This document shows positions 24,420 through 33,879 of a DNA stretch of 64,000 nt, in pieces. The translations under genes and the position numbers were made by a program. Each line of letters opens with the position of its first letter. Positions within the stretch are counted from its first letter, which is position 1. The stretch covers positions 3,352,001 through 3,416,000 of the forward strand of contig CP107926.1 in NCBI GenBank assembly GCA_036015235.1. Direction: 5' to 3'. The DNA is from Streptomyces sp. NBC_00433. GTDB taxonomy: Bacteria; Actinomycetota; Actinomycetes; Streptomycetales; Streptomycetaceae. The notes beneath the pieces are model-generated. The model saw only the letters and a list, made by a program, of their open reading frames with translations. It ran no database searches and was not told the origin of the DNA.

Positions 24420-25079
24420 GCCCACCCACCCCTTGCGGGGAGCCGCCACACCCACGTGGTTGCCCCTCGCGGCGGCACCCGCACCTTGCGGTCCCCGTGG
24501 CTGCTCGCCGCGCCCTGCGACGCGCTGTCGCGGACTCCACAGTTGCGCTGTGTGGGTGGCCTGTCGCGCAGTTCTCCCCCAGCGCTTCGCGTGGGGGTAC
24601 CCTCCCGCGCCCCTGAGGCCCTGCCCCTTGCGGTGCGCTGCTTGCCTGCGGCTGCGTCGTGGCTGGTCGCGCAGTTCCCCGCGCCCCTGAAAAACGCTTG
24701 CCCTCTGCGCAAGAGGCCCAGCCCCCTGGCAGGGGCGAACGCTTGGCGCAGGAGGACGCAGGCCAAAAGGGGCGCGTGGGGGTACCCCCACGCGAAGCTC
24801 TGGGGGAGAACGGAGCGACCAGCCAGGACGCACCGCAACTGTGAACGCAACAGAACGAGGCACCCACCCAGGGGCGCGTGGGGGTACCCCCACGCGAAGC
24901 GCTGGGGGGGAACTGCGCGCACAGCCACAACGGACCGCAACTGTGAACGCCACAGCAAGTGGCACCCACCCAGGGGGCGCGGAACGGCGCGAGCAGCCCC
25001 CGCGCAGGGGCACCGTGGAGTCCATAGCGGCACCCCGCAGGGGGTGGCGGCCGGCCCCCGGGCGACCGGGGGGAGGAGG
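24420..25079. repeat. intergenic repeat island (copy B)
   Basis: About 660 bp between convergent nagB and the GH3 gene, built of repeat modules. The ~190-bp composite of the 13.3-kb island recurs at ~24624-24811. It is followed by a second unit (24860-24913) holding the perfect 20-bp palindrome GCGTGGGGGTACCCCCACGC (24876-24895) and a third partial CACCCACCCAGGGGGCG at ~24961. ACAGTTGCGCTGTGTGG-type fragments also recur. No real gene is seen. Confidence 0.8.
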
Positions 25080-26606
25080 TCAGCGCGAGGTCACGATGAC
25101 CTCGGCCGCGGCTTCGCCGCATACGCGCGCCGCGCCGTGCGTGGCGACGTGGAGGGCGCCGCAGGGCGGCGCCTGGGGGACGCCCATCTCGACGACGATC
25201 GTGGAGGGCCTGGCGGCCACCAGGCCGCCGAGCGCCTCGGCCATCCACGCGTGCCGGTGCACGTCGCGGACGACGGCGACGATCCGCCGTGTACCGGCGG
25301 CGCCGAGCACGCCCTCGACGAAGGACGCACCGCCCGCGTCCGCCGCGCGGAAGGTGGCTGTCTCGGTGCCGGGCAGCAGGCGGCCCAGCTCCGCGGCCAC
25401 GCCCCACGGCGTGTCCTCGCCGACGGCGATGTTGGCCACCGGCGTGAAGGCGGCGACGTAGGGCGCCGTGTCGAGCGGCTCGAAGCCGGGCTCGCGGGTG
25501 ACCCGCAGTGCCCGCCTGGCCGCTTCGAGGCCGACCTCGGCGGCGGGTGCGGTCCCCACCGCGGCACCCGCCTGCTCGGCCGTCCAGGCGGCCAGCTCGC
25601 GGACCCGGGCCGCCGCGTCGGCGAGCCGTTCCCTGGGCAGGTCGCCGGACTCGACGGCGGTGACGATCGCGTCCCGCAGGGCGTGCACGGTCTGCTCGTC
25701 GGCGAGCCCGCCGCCGACGCAGATGGCGTCGGCTCCGGCGGCCAGCGCCATGACGGTGCCGCGTTCGATGCCGTACGTGGCGGCGATGGCCTGCATCTCG
25801 ATGCCGTCGGTGACGATGAGGCCGTCGTAGCCGAGACCGCCCGCTTCGCGCGGGGCGCGCAGCAGGCCGGTGAGGGCGGCGGGGCTCAGGGTCGCGGGCA
25901 GCTCGGGGTCGAGCGCGGGCACGAGGATGTGCGCGCTCATCACGACCTTGGTGCCGGCGGCCAGGGCGGCGCGGAAGGGCACGAGTTCACGGGACCGCAG
26001 GGTCGCGAGGTCGACGTCGATGCGCGGCAGCGCGTGGTGCGAGTCGGTGGCGGTGTCGCCGTGGCCCGGGAAGTGCTTGACGCAGGCGGCGACGCCGGCG
26101 GACTGCAGGCCCTCGACGTAGGCGGCGGTGTTGCGGGCCACCAGGTCGGGGTCGGCGCCGAAGGAGCGTACGCCGATGACCGGGTTGCCCGGGTCGGAGT
26201 TGACGTCGGCGGACGGCGCCCAGTTGAGGTTGACACCGCATTCGGCGAGCCGGCGGCCGAGTTCGGCGGCCACCGCCCGGGTGAGCTTCACGTCGTCGAC
26301 TGCGCCGAGCGCGAGGTTGCCGGGGAAGGACGAACCGCCGCGTGCCTCAAGGCGGGTGACGTCGCCGCCCTCCTCGTCTGCGGCGACCAGCACGTCCGGC
26401 CGCACCGCCCGCAACTGCGCGGTGAGCGCGGCCAGTTGCTCGGGCGACTCGATGTTGCGGGCGAACAGCGCCACCGCGCCGAGGCCTTCGGCGAGCTGCC
26501 GCAGCAGCCACTCGGGCGCTGTGGTGCCGACGAAGCCGGGCTGCAGGACGGTCAGCGCGTCGCGGACCAGGAGGTCCGCAGGCGTGTCGGTGGAAATGAC
26601 GGTCAT
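25080..26606 (-). CDS. family 3 glycoside hydrolase, probable beta-N-acetylglucosaminidase
   Basis: A 508-residue GH3 enzyme of the NagZ-like branch. It has LFARNIESPEQL near the N-terminus, the signature KHFPGHGDTATDSHHALP containing the His-Asp pair of N-acetylglucosaminidases, and the nucleophile Asp in LIVTDGIEM. There is no signal peptide, so it should act inside the cell on imported chitobiose-like sugars. Its end overlaps dasC by four bases (26603-26606), placing it in the transporter operon. The S. coelicolor cluster has the intracellular GlcNAcase DasD in this role. Confidence 0.92.
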   Translation of the reverse strand: MTVISTDTPADLLVRDALTVLQPGFVGTTAPEWLLRQLAEGLGAVALFARNIESPEQLAALTAQLRAVRPDVLVAADEEGGDVTRLEARGGSSFPGNLALGAVDDVKLTRAVAAELGRRLAECGVNLNWAPSADVNSDPGNPVIGVRSFGADPDLVARNTAAYVEGLQSAGVAACVKHFPGHGDTATDSHHALPRIDVDLATLRSRELVPFRAALAAGTKVVMSAHILVPALDPELPATLSPAALTGLLRAPREAGGLGYDGLIVTDGIEMQAIAATYGIERGTVMALAAGADAICVGGGLADEQTVHALRDAIVTAVESGDLPRERLADAAARVRELAAWTAEQAGAAVGTAPAAEVGLEAARRALRVTREPGFEPLDTAPYVAAFTPVANIAVGEDTPWGVAAELGRLLPGTETATFRAADAGGASFVEGVLGAAGTRRIVAVVRDVHRHAWMAEALGGLVAARPSTIVVEMGVPQAPPCGALHVATHGAARVCGEAAAEVIVTSR

Positions 26607-27487
26607 CCCTTCACCGCCCCGGCCGTGAGGCCGGCGGCCATCTTGCGCTGGACGAGCAGGAAGAGGATCACCACGGGGACACCCATCATGGTGGATCCGG
26701 CCATCATCGGCGCGTACTCGGTTCCGTGCTGGGTGGTGAACGACCCCAGCCAGACGGTCGCGGTCTGGTGGTCCTGGCTCATCACGAGCAGCGCGTAGAG
26801 GAATTCGTTCCAGGCCTGGATGAATCCGTAGATGGAGGTCGCGACCAGGCCGGGGGCCAGCAGCGGGAAGACCACCCGGATGAAGGCGCCGGTGCGGCTG
26901 CAGCCGTCGACCATGGCGGCTTCTTCCAGCTCCTTGGGGATGTTGACGATGAAGCCGCGCAGCGTCCAGACGGTGAAGGGCAGCACGAAGGTCAGGTACG
27001 TCAGCACCAGGCCGGAGAGCTTGTCGATCTGGTGGATCTGGTTGAGCAGCAGGAAGACCGGGATGATCATCGCGACCAGCGGCACCATCTGCACGGTCAG
27101 GATGCCGACGATGACGACCTTGCGGCCGCGGAAGGCGAACCGGGAGATGGCCAGCGCCGCGAGCAGGCCGATGATCGAGCCGACCACCACGGTGCTCGCG
27201 CTGACGATGAGGCTGCGCTCGACCGGGCCCCAGAAGTCGCTGATGTTCAGGGCGCGGTGGAAGTTCTCCAGCGACACCGGCAGCGGGAAGAAGTGCGGGT
27301 TGGGGTCGATGGCGTCCTTGGCGGGCTTGAACGCCGTGTTGATCATCCAGTAGACCGGGAAGGCGGCCACGACGAAGACCAGCAGGCCCAGGATGTTCCA
27401 GCCCAGTTTGGCGTTGCGCCGGCGGCGGGTGACCGCGGCCAGGGGGTCGGCTTTGGCGGCGGTCGGCCGCGAGGTCAGCGCGCTCAT
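26603..27487 (-). CDS. dasC: chitobiose/GlcNAc ABC transporter permease
   Basis: A 294-residue MalG-type permease with about six hydrophobic helices. The conserved cytoplasmic EAA loop reads PKELEEAAMVDGCSRTGAF. It forms the translocation channel with DasB for chitobiose captured by DasA; the ATPase is normally the shared MsiK, encoded elsewhere, and none is seen here. The ATG at 27487 overlaps the dasB stop, and its own end overlaps the GH3 gene, so the three are translationally coupled. Confidence 0.95.
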   Translation of the reverse strand: MSALTSRPTAAKADPLAAVTRRRRNAKLGWNILGLLVFVVAAFPVYWMINTAFKPAKDAIDPNPHFFPLPVSLENFHRALNISDFWGPVERSLIVSASTVVVGSIIGLLAALAISRFAFRGRKVVIVGILTVQMVPLVAMIIPVFLLLNQIHQIDKLSGLVLTYLTFVLPFTVWTLRGFIVNIPKELEEAAMVDGCSRTGAFIRVVFPLLAPGLVATSIYGFIQAWNEFLYALLVMSQDHQTATVWLGSFTTQHGTEYAPMMAGSTMMGVPVVILFLLVQRKMAAGLTAGAVKG

Positions 27488-28485
27488 TCCACCTCTCCGA
27501 TCTTCAGCATCTGCCGCATGTACACCGCGACCACGCCGAGCAGCAGCAGCACGGTGAGCAGTGCGATGGCGGAACCGGTGGCGTAGTCGTTGACACCGAA
27601 CGCCTTTTCGTACGAGTAGGTGGTGAGCAGCTGGAACTCGGGTTCCGGGTGGCCGCCGCGCATCAGCCACACCTGGGCGAAGACGCCCATGTCCCAGATC
27701 ACCGACAGGGTCGTCATCATCACGACCAGCGGCTTGATGATCGGGAAGGTGACGTAGCGGAAGACCCCGAAGGCGTCGGCGCCGTCCAGCCGGGCGGCCT
27801 CCTCCAGCTCCTTGGGGACCTGGGTGAGGCCGGCGCTGAGCGTGATCACCACGAAGGGGATCGCGCCCCACACCACCTGGAGCATGATCACGCTCAGGCC
27901 CTCGGGCCCCGAGGCGAACCAGTTGTGGCCGGTGTAGTCGACGCCGGGCAGCCGGCTCAGCGTCCAGTTGACGACGCCGTAGTCGCTGTCGAACATCCAC
28001 TTGAAGACGGTGACGGCGACGACCACGGGCATCGCCCAGCTGGCGACCAGCGCGATGTTCACCAGGGTGCGGACCCAGCCGGAGACCCGTTGGAGCAGCA
28101 GGGCGACCAGCATGCCGATGACCATGGTGAGGATCACCGCGCTGCCCGCGAACAGCACGGTCCTGATCACCACCGACCAGAACTCGTGGTCGCCGAGGAT
28201 CGCCCGGTAGTTGTCGAAGCCGACCCAGGTGGCCGGTTTGAAGCCCCACAGCTGCGGCTTCTTGTAGTCCTGGAAGGACAGCGTCCCCAGCTTGATCAGC
28301 GGGTATCCCAGGACGAGCACCAGCACCAGGATGCATGGTGCCAGCAGCAGCCACGGTGTGGCGGCCCGCCCGAGACGGATCCTGCTGCGCCGGGTGGCGC
28401 CGGCTCTCCCGGGCCGTCGGCCGGGAGGTGATGAGTGCCGCCGTGGCGGCGGCACCTTGGTGGTGGTGGTATCGGCGGCACTCAT
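27484..28485 (-). CDS. dasB: chitobiose/GlcNAc ABC transporter permease
   Basis: A 333-residue MalF-type permease. A basic Pro/Arg-rich N-terminal tail (~40 residues) precedes six helices. The EAA loop is PKELEEAARLDGADAFGVF. The ATG at 28485 has GAGGAG six bases upstream; a GTG one codon earlier is less well spaced. It lies 45 bp after dasA in the operon and partners DasC. Confidence 0.95.
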   Translation of the reverse strand: MSAADTTTTKVPPPRRHSSPPGRRPGRAGATRRSRIRLGRAATPWLLLAPCILVLVLVLGYPLIKLGTLSFQDYKKPQLWGFKPATWVGFDNYRAILGDHEFWSVVIRTVLFAGSAVILTMVIGMLVALLLQRVSGWVRTLVNIALVASWAMPVVVAVTVFKWMFDSDYGVVNWTLSRLPGVDYTGHNWFASGPEGLSVIMLQVVWGAIPFVVITLSAGLTQVPKELEEAARLDGADAFGVFRYVTFPIIKPLVVMMTTLSVIWDMGVFAQVWLMRGGHPEPEFQLLTTYSYEKAFGVNDYATGSAIALLTVLLLLGVVAVYMRQMLKIGEVE

Positions 28486-28530
28486 CACGTGCTCCTCAGC
28501 GGTCCCGGTCTCCTGTTGTGCGAGGACTGG

Positions 28531-29844
28531 TCAGTTCTTGACGTTCAGAACCTTGTCCATCGCGGCGTCAGCGGCCTTCGCGGCGTCCTGGACGGACTGC
28601 TTGCCGGTGGCGATGTTCTGCAGCATGGTCTGCATCGTCTGGGCCTTCTCGACGCTGCCCCAGCCGGGTGCGGTCGGGACGAACCAGCTGCTCTCGGCCG
28701 CGGTCGCGGTGACCGTGTTCGCCGGGTCGGCCTTGAGCGTGGCCAGCTGCGTGTTGTTGTTCGGCAGGTTGCCCTTGCTCATCAGGGTGGTCTGCGACTG
28801 GGTGTTGGTGAAGTCGTTGATCCACTCGGACGCCAGGTCGGTGTTCTTCGACTTGGACGGGACGGCCAGGTCGGAGCCGCCGAGGAAGACCGGGAGGGCC
28901 TTGCCGGACGGGCCGGGCATCACGAAGTTGACCAGGTTGTCCTTGAGCTTGCCGCCGGTCTTGTCGAACTTCGGGTCGGCGGCGGACGGCGCCTCCCAGC
29001 CGGGGGCGTAGATCATGGCCGACTTGCCCTGGCCGTAGACGATGTAGCGGTCGGACTCGTCCTTGGTGAGGTCGCCGTGCATGTACTTGCCGATGGCGTC
29101 CTTCCACGCGGTCAGGCCCTGGATGGCCGCCGGGGACTCCAGCGAGCCCTTCCACTGGCCGCCCTCGTTGGTGGCGATGGCGCCGCCGGCGTCGTAGACG
29201 AAGGACAGGCCGGCGTACCAGTCACGCGAGGGCTGGTACCAGGCGTTGAACTTGGCGCCCTCCTTGGCCTGGATCTTGTCCAGGTCGCCGGTCAGCTCGG
29301 CCCACGACTTGGGCGTGGCGGTGACGCCGGCCGCGGCGGCGATGTCCTTGCGCCAGGTGGCGATACGGGCGGCGGCGTAGTACGGCACGCCGTAGGTCTT
29401 GCCGTCGTAGTTCACCGACTGCTTCAGGCCGTCCAGCCACTGGGCGGAGTTGTCGAACTTCGACGCGTCCAGCTCGGCGAAGGCGCCCTCCGCCATGTAG
29501 GGCACCATCTCGGTGTTGCCCATCTCGACGACGTCGGGCGCCTTGTCGGTGGCGAGCACCGCGTCGAGCTTGGCGTTCTTGTCCGGCCACGCGTAGTACT
29601 CGTGCTTGACCTTCAGGCCCGGGTGCTTGGCGATGATCGCGTCGTCGGCGGCCTTCACCAGCTCCGGCCAGTTGTGCTGCGCGTCGACGGTGAGCCAGAC
29701 GGTGATGGTCTTGTCAGTCGTGGTGGCCGACGACGACGAACCGGCGTCCGCCTTCTTGCCGTCGTCCTTCTTGTCAGATCCACACGCCGCGATACCGACG
29801 ATCATTGTCGCGACGCCGATCGCCGCGATGAGCTTGCGCTTCAC
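28531..29844 (-). CDS. dasA: chitobiose/GlcNAc-binding lipoprotein
   Basis: A 437-residue extracellular solute-binding lipoprotein. The signal peptide ends in lipobox IAAC (Cys21), followed by a Lys/Asp/Ser-rich linker. The SBP_bac_1 fold begins TITVWLTVDAQHNWPELVKAA. Trp/Tyr-rich blocks (YYAWPDK, WYQPSRDWYAG, YAPGWEAPSAA) suit sugar stacking. The GTG start at 29844 follows GAGGAGGG. In S. coelicolor DasA binds chitobiose and its loss affects development. Two dre sites lie upstream, so transcription should be DasR-repressed. Confidence 0.96.
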   Translation of the reverse strand: MKRKLIAAIGVATMIVGIAACGSDKKDDGKKADAGSSSSATTTDKTITVWLTVDAQHNWPELVKAADDAIIAKHPGLKVKHEYYAWPDKNAKLDAVLATDKAPDVVEMGNTEMVPYMAEGAFAELDASKFDNSAQWLDGLKQSVNYDGKTYGVPYYAAARIATWRKDIAAAAGVTATPKSWAELTGDLDKIQAKEGAKFNAWYQPSRDWYAGLSFVYDAGGAIATNEGGQWKGSLESPAAIQGLTAWKDAIGKYMHGDLTKDESDRYIVYGQGKSAMIYAPGWEAPSAADPKFDKTGGKLKDNLVNFVMPGPSGKALPVFLGGSDLAVPSKSKNTDLASEWINDFTNTQSQTTLMSKGNLPNNNTQLATLKADPANTVTATAAESSWFVPTAPGWGSVEKAQTMQTMLQNIATGKQSVQDAAKAADAAMDKVLNVKN

Positions 29845-29950
29845 GCCACCCTCCTCAGGATGCCCGAAACTCCCCCCACCGCCCGAATTGCCGGCCGCCG
29901 TACGAGAACACGTCGGCCGAGTCCTGCTCGTGGGTCTGGGATTGGTCGTT

Positions 29951-29990
29951 AATGGTTTAGACCAGTACCGGGAGCTTGGCCTAGACCTTT
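29951..29990. promoter_or_regulatory. tandem dre operators of dasA
   Basis: Two DasR-like 16-mers: AATGGTTTAGACCAGT (29951-29966) and CTTGGCCTAGACCTTT (29975-29990), 24 bp centre to centre. They lie between dasA and dasR, directly upstream of dasA. A minus-strand TTGACA at about 29997-30002 could be the dasA -35, which would place the second dre inside the promoter. S. coelicolor dasA likewise has two sites. Confidence 0.85.
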
Positions 29991-29992
29991 AG

Positions 29993-30934
<942 letters not shown>

Positions 30935-31056
30935 CCGCGTAACCCGACCGGCTGACAAGGCGATCGATCCGTGCACGGGTAGTGACGACCGCCGGTAGCC
31001 TCCCCTAGATTTCCTGCGCATTACACACGTCGCTCTAGGGGACGGGAGCACCACCC

Positions 31057-31314
31057 ATGCCGGAAGCACCACCGGACACAAGGCCACCGGTCGTCACCCC
31101 CACCAGGGTGGTGGCCGGTCTGTGCCTGCTCGTACCGTTCGTCGCCCTGCTGTGGGTGAACTCCTACTCGCGCCTGACGCCGGCCTTCATCGGCATCCCG
31201 TTCTTCTACTGGTACCAGATGGCCTGGGTGCCGGTGACCGCCGCGCTGACCTACGTCGCGTACGTGCTCGTACGCCGCGAGGAGCGGGCGCGCAAGGCGG
31301 GTGACGCCAGGTGA
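31057..31314 (+). CDS. DUF3311 small membrane protein
   Basis: An 85-residue protein with two hydrophobic helices (about 16-36 and 46-69) around the conserved PAFIGIPFFYWYQMAWV block of DUF3311. It overlaps the start of the symporter gene (GTGA), a near-universal arrangement for this family, where it is thought to be a companion subunit of the symporter. The ATG at 31057 is 122 bp after dasR. Confidence 0.9.
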   Translation: MPEAPPDTRPPVVTPTRVVAGLCLLVPFVALLWVNSYSRLTPAFIGIPFFYWYQMAWVPVTAALTYVAYVLVRREERARKAGDAR

Positions 31315-32966
31315 AGGACGGCGTCAACGGCGTCGCACTCGGCGTCTTCATCTTCTTCTTCCTGGCCGTCACCGTGCTCGGCTTCCTCGCCGCCCGCTGG
31401 CGGCGCGCCGCCGACCCGCTGCACCTGGACGAATGGGGCCTGGGCGGCCGGAGTTTCGGCACCTGGGTGACCTGGTTCCTGCTCGGCGGCGACCTCTACA
31501 CCGCCTACACCTTCGTCGCGGTGCCCGCCGCGATCTACAGCGCCGGCGCGGGCGGCTTCTTCGCGGTGCCGTACACGATCATCACCTACCCGCTGGTCTT
31601 CCTCTTCCTGCCCCGGCTCTGGTCGGTCTCGCACAAGCACGGCTACGTCACCTCCTCGGACTTCATCCGCGGGCGGTTCGGCTCCAAGAGCCTCTCGGTG
31701 GCCGTCGCGATCACCGGCATCATCGCCACGATGCCCTACATCGCGCTCCAACTCGTCGGCATCCAGGCCGTCCTGGACGTGATGGGCGTCGGCGGCAGCG
31801 ACTCCGCGAACTGGTTCCTGAAGGACCTGCCGCTGCTGATCGCCTTCGGCGTGCTCGCCGCGTACACCTACTCCTCCGGGCTGCGGGCGCCCGCGCTGAT
31901 CGCCTTCGTCAAGGACGCGCTGATCTACATCGTCATCGCGGTCGCGATCATCTACATCCCCTACAAGCTCGGCGGCTTCGACGACATCTTCAGCAAGGCG
32001 GGCGCCGCCTACGCGGTCAAGACCGACGGGGTCGCCCGCGGCTCGCTGGTGACCGGACCGCAGGCCCAATGGGCCTACGCCACGCTGGCGATGGGCTCGG
32101 CGATGGCGCTCTTCCTCTACCCGCACTCGGTGACGGCCGTGCTGTCCAGCAAGAGCCGCGACACCATCCGCCGCAACACCACGATCCTGCCGCTGTACTC
32201 CCTGATGCTCGGCCTGCTGGCGATGCTCGGCTTCATGGCGCTCGCCGCCGACGTCGGCGGCAAGGGCTACAACGCCCAACTCGCCATCCCCCAGCTGTTC
32301 GAGAACATGTTCCCCTCGTGGTTCGCCGGCGTCGCCTTCGCCGCGATCGGCATCGGGGCGCTCGTCCCCGCCGCGATCATGTCCATCGCGGCGGCCAACC
32401 TCTTCACCCGCAACATCTACCGGGACCTGATCAAACCGGACGCCACCCCCGCGCAGCAGACCGCGGTCTCCAAGGCCGTCTCCCTGGTGGTGAAGGTCGG
32501 CGCCCTGGTCTTCGTCCTCACCATGGACAAGACCGTGGCGATCAACTTCCAGCTGCTGGGCGGCATCTGGATCCTGCAGACCGTCCCGGCCATAGTCGGC
32601 GGCCTGTTCACCCGCTGGTTCCACCGCTGGGCCCTGCTGGCCGGCTGGGCCGTCGGCATGGGCTACGGCACGTGGAAGGCGTACGAGCAGTCCAGCCCGG
32701 CGCAGTCGCACTTCGGCGGGAATTCGGACATGATCCCGTGGATCGGCGAGAAGGGCTACATCGGCCTGACCGCCTTCGTCCTCAACATCGGCGTCGCCTT
32801 CGTCCTCACCTTGGCGCTGCGCGCGCTCAAGGCTCCGGCGGGGGTGGACGAGACCGTCCTGTCGGACTACACGACCGAATCCGACCCGAGCCCAGTCGGC
32901 CCGTCCGACCCGGCCGACCCGACCCCGGGCACCTCCCCGGGCCTGCCCGAGCCCGCAGGGGCCTAA
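31311..32966 (+). CDS. sodium:solute symporter (SSS family, MctP-like)
   Basis: A 551-residue transporter with about 13 hydrophobic helices. It has FGTWVTWFLLGGDLYTAYTF near the N-terminus and the GIGALVPAAIMSIAAANLFTRNIYR signature region. The C-terminal ~40 residues are a polar Pro/Asp-rich tail. DUF3311-linked relatives such as MctP import monocarboxylates (lactate, pyruvate, alanine) with sodium or protons; the substrate here is inferred only by family. The GTG start overlaps the DUF3311 stop, so the pair is coupled. Confidence 0.92.
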   Translation: MKDGVNGVALGVFIFFFLAVTVLGFLAARWRRAADPLHLDEWGLGGRSFGTWVTWFLLGGDLYTAYTFVAVPAAIYSAGAGGFFAVPYTIITYPLVFLFLPRLWSVSHKHGYVTSSDFIRGRFGSKSLSVAVAITGIIATMPYIALQLVGIQAVLDVMGVGGSDSANWFLKDLPLLIAFGVLAAYTYSSGLRAPALIAFVKDALIYIVIAVAIIYIPYKLGGFDDIFSKAGAAYAVKTDGVARGSLVTGPQAQWAYATLAMGSAMALFLYPHSVTAVLSSKSRDTIRRNTTILPLYSLMLGLLAMLGFMALAADVGGKGYNAQLAIPQLFENMFPSWFAGVAFAAIGIGALVPAAIMSIAAANLFTRNIYRDLIKPDATPAQQTAVSKAVSLVVKVGALVFVLTMDKTVAINFQLLGGIWILQTVPAIVGGLFTRWFHRWALLAGWAVGMGYGTWKAYEQSSPAQSHFGGNSDMIPWIGEKGYIGLTAFVLNIGVAFVLTLALRALKAPAGVDETVLSDYTTESDPSPVGPSDPADPTPGTSPGLPEPAGA

Positions 32967-33174
32967 GGGCTGTCCCGGGGGATGTCGCGCCCCCGGGCAA
33001 GCGGGTTTTTTTTAAGGGCGCGGGGACTGCGCGACCAGCCGTCGACGGGCTGCACGTCGTCACCGGCCGTGAGGGGCTGTTCGGTCCGTGCCGGACCACC
33101 GGCCGGTGGTGGGCTGGTCGCGCAACTCCCCGCGCCCCTGTAAGGCGCCGCCTTCCGCAGACCTGCCCTCCGAG
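32967..33174. repeat. intergenic inverted-repeat element downstream of symporter
   Basis: Arms GGGCGCGGGGACTGCGCGAC (from ~33016) and GTCGCGCAACTCCCCGCGCC (~33117-33136) flank a ~75-bp centre. The left part on the minus strand matches the 22.2-kb module. A T8 run at 33005-33012 precedes it, so the unit could act as a terminator for the symporter. It runs directly into the regulator remnant. Confidence 0.7.
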
Positions 33175-33175
33175 C

Positions 33176-33500
33176 GGAAGGCCGACCTGGCGCTCCGTCC
33201 AGGACAGGACGCCGGCGACCGAGTCGCTGGTGGCGCGGGGCAGCGGCCGGGCCACGTATTGCGCCTGGCCGCCCCCGCGGTGCGGGGGGGGACGACCATG
33301 CGGCGGGCGATGCCGTTGGCGACGGCGACGCCCTGCTCCTTGCGCCCCAGGTGCGGGCAGGCGTCGATGCCGGCCGCGGTGCCCGCCGAGGTGACGACGC
33401 CGCTGTCGTCCACGGAGAGGACGTCGAGCTCCACCCGGGCCTCGGGGTGGCGGGCGGCGAGCAAGGCCGGTGTGCCGCCGGTGCGCGGCGAAGCGCCCGG
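33176..33500 (-). pseudogene. remnant of a GlxA/AraC-family (DJ-1/PfpI-like) regulator
   Basis: Minus-strand frame A reads VELDVLSVDDSGVVTSAGTA, then AGIDACPHLGRKEQGVAVAN and GIARRMVVPP. This is the C-terminal part of the GATase1-like domain and the linker of GlxA-type AraC regulators. Continuation (GGGQAQYVARPLP, SVAGVLSWTERQVGLP) is in a second frame after an eight-C run at 33284-33291, so one base is gained or lost. The AraC DNA-binding domain is missing; sequence passes into the intergenic repeat. The first ~150 residues are also absent. It is clearly non-functional. Confidence 0.75.
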
Positions 33501-33611
33501 AATCCCACCGGAAAAGGCCGCTCCGGCCGGGAAGGACCGGGCTGTACGCTACTGAACCCCCGTCACCGCGACACAACATGTGGGTGTCACCCTGGGACCC
33601 GGCACAAGATG

Positions 33612-33775
33612 TATGCTCAAGTCCGCTGCCCGCAGGGGAAGCCGGTGCGAATCCGGCGCTGCCCCGCAACGGTGAGCGGCTGCGCCCACGCGCCGCCGCA
33701 CAGCCCGATCGCCTGCCGGCAGCCGGCGCCCGTACGGTCGGCAGACCGCTGTGCGCCGACGAGTCCGGGCCTCGC
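33612..33775 (+). promoter_or_regulatory. cobalamin riboswitch of nrdAB
   Basis: The B12-box core GCCGGTGCGAATCCGGCGCT with flanking GGGGAA and GCCCCGCAACGGTGAGCGG (about 33635-33679) is typical of Rfam cobalamin aptamers. Upstream AAGATGTATGCTC and downstream GACGAGTCCGGGCC complete the expected segments. It precedes class Ia ribonucleotide reductase. In S. coelicolor nrdABS is switched off by coenzyme B12 through such an element, because the B12-dependent NrdJ can then supply deoxynucleotides. Boundaries are approximate. Confidence 0.92.
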
Positions 33776-33879
33776 GGAGTGGGCCTGCGGACGCGGTCCG
33801 GCATGCCCATACGCACGCCCGTCCGCCGCCGCTCCTCCCCCGCGTGGCCGCCGCCGCGTACGAGGGAGACCGCACCACC

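Noticed and set aside
24456..25060. Apparent proteins encoded by repeat island B on both strands
   Set aside because: They consist of repeated Arg/Pro/Gly peptides from the tandem modules, without start signals or homology-like patterns.
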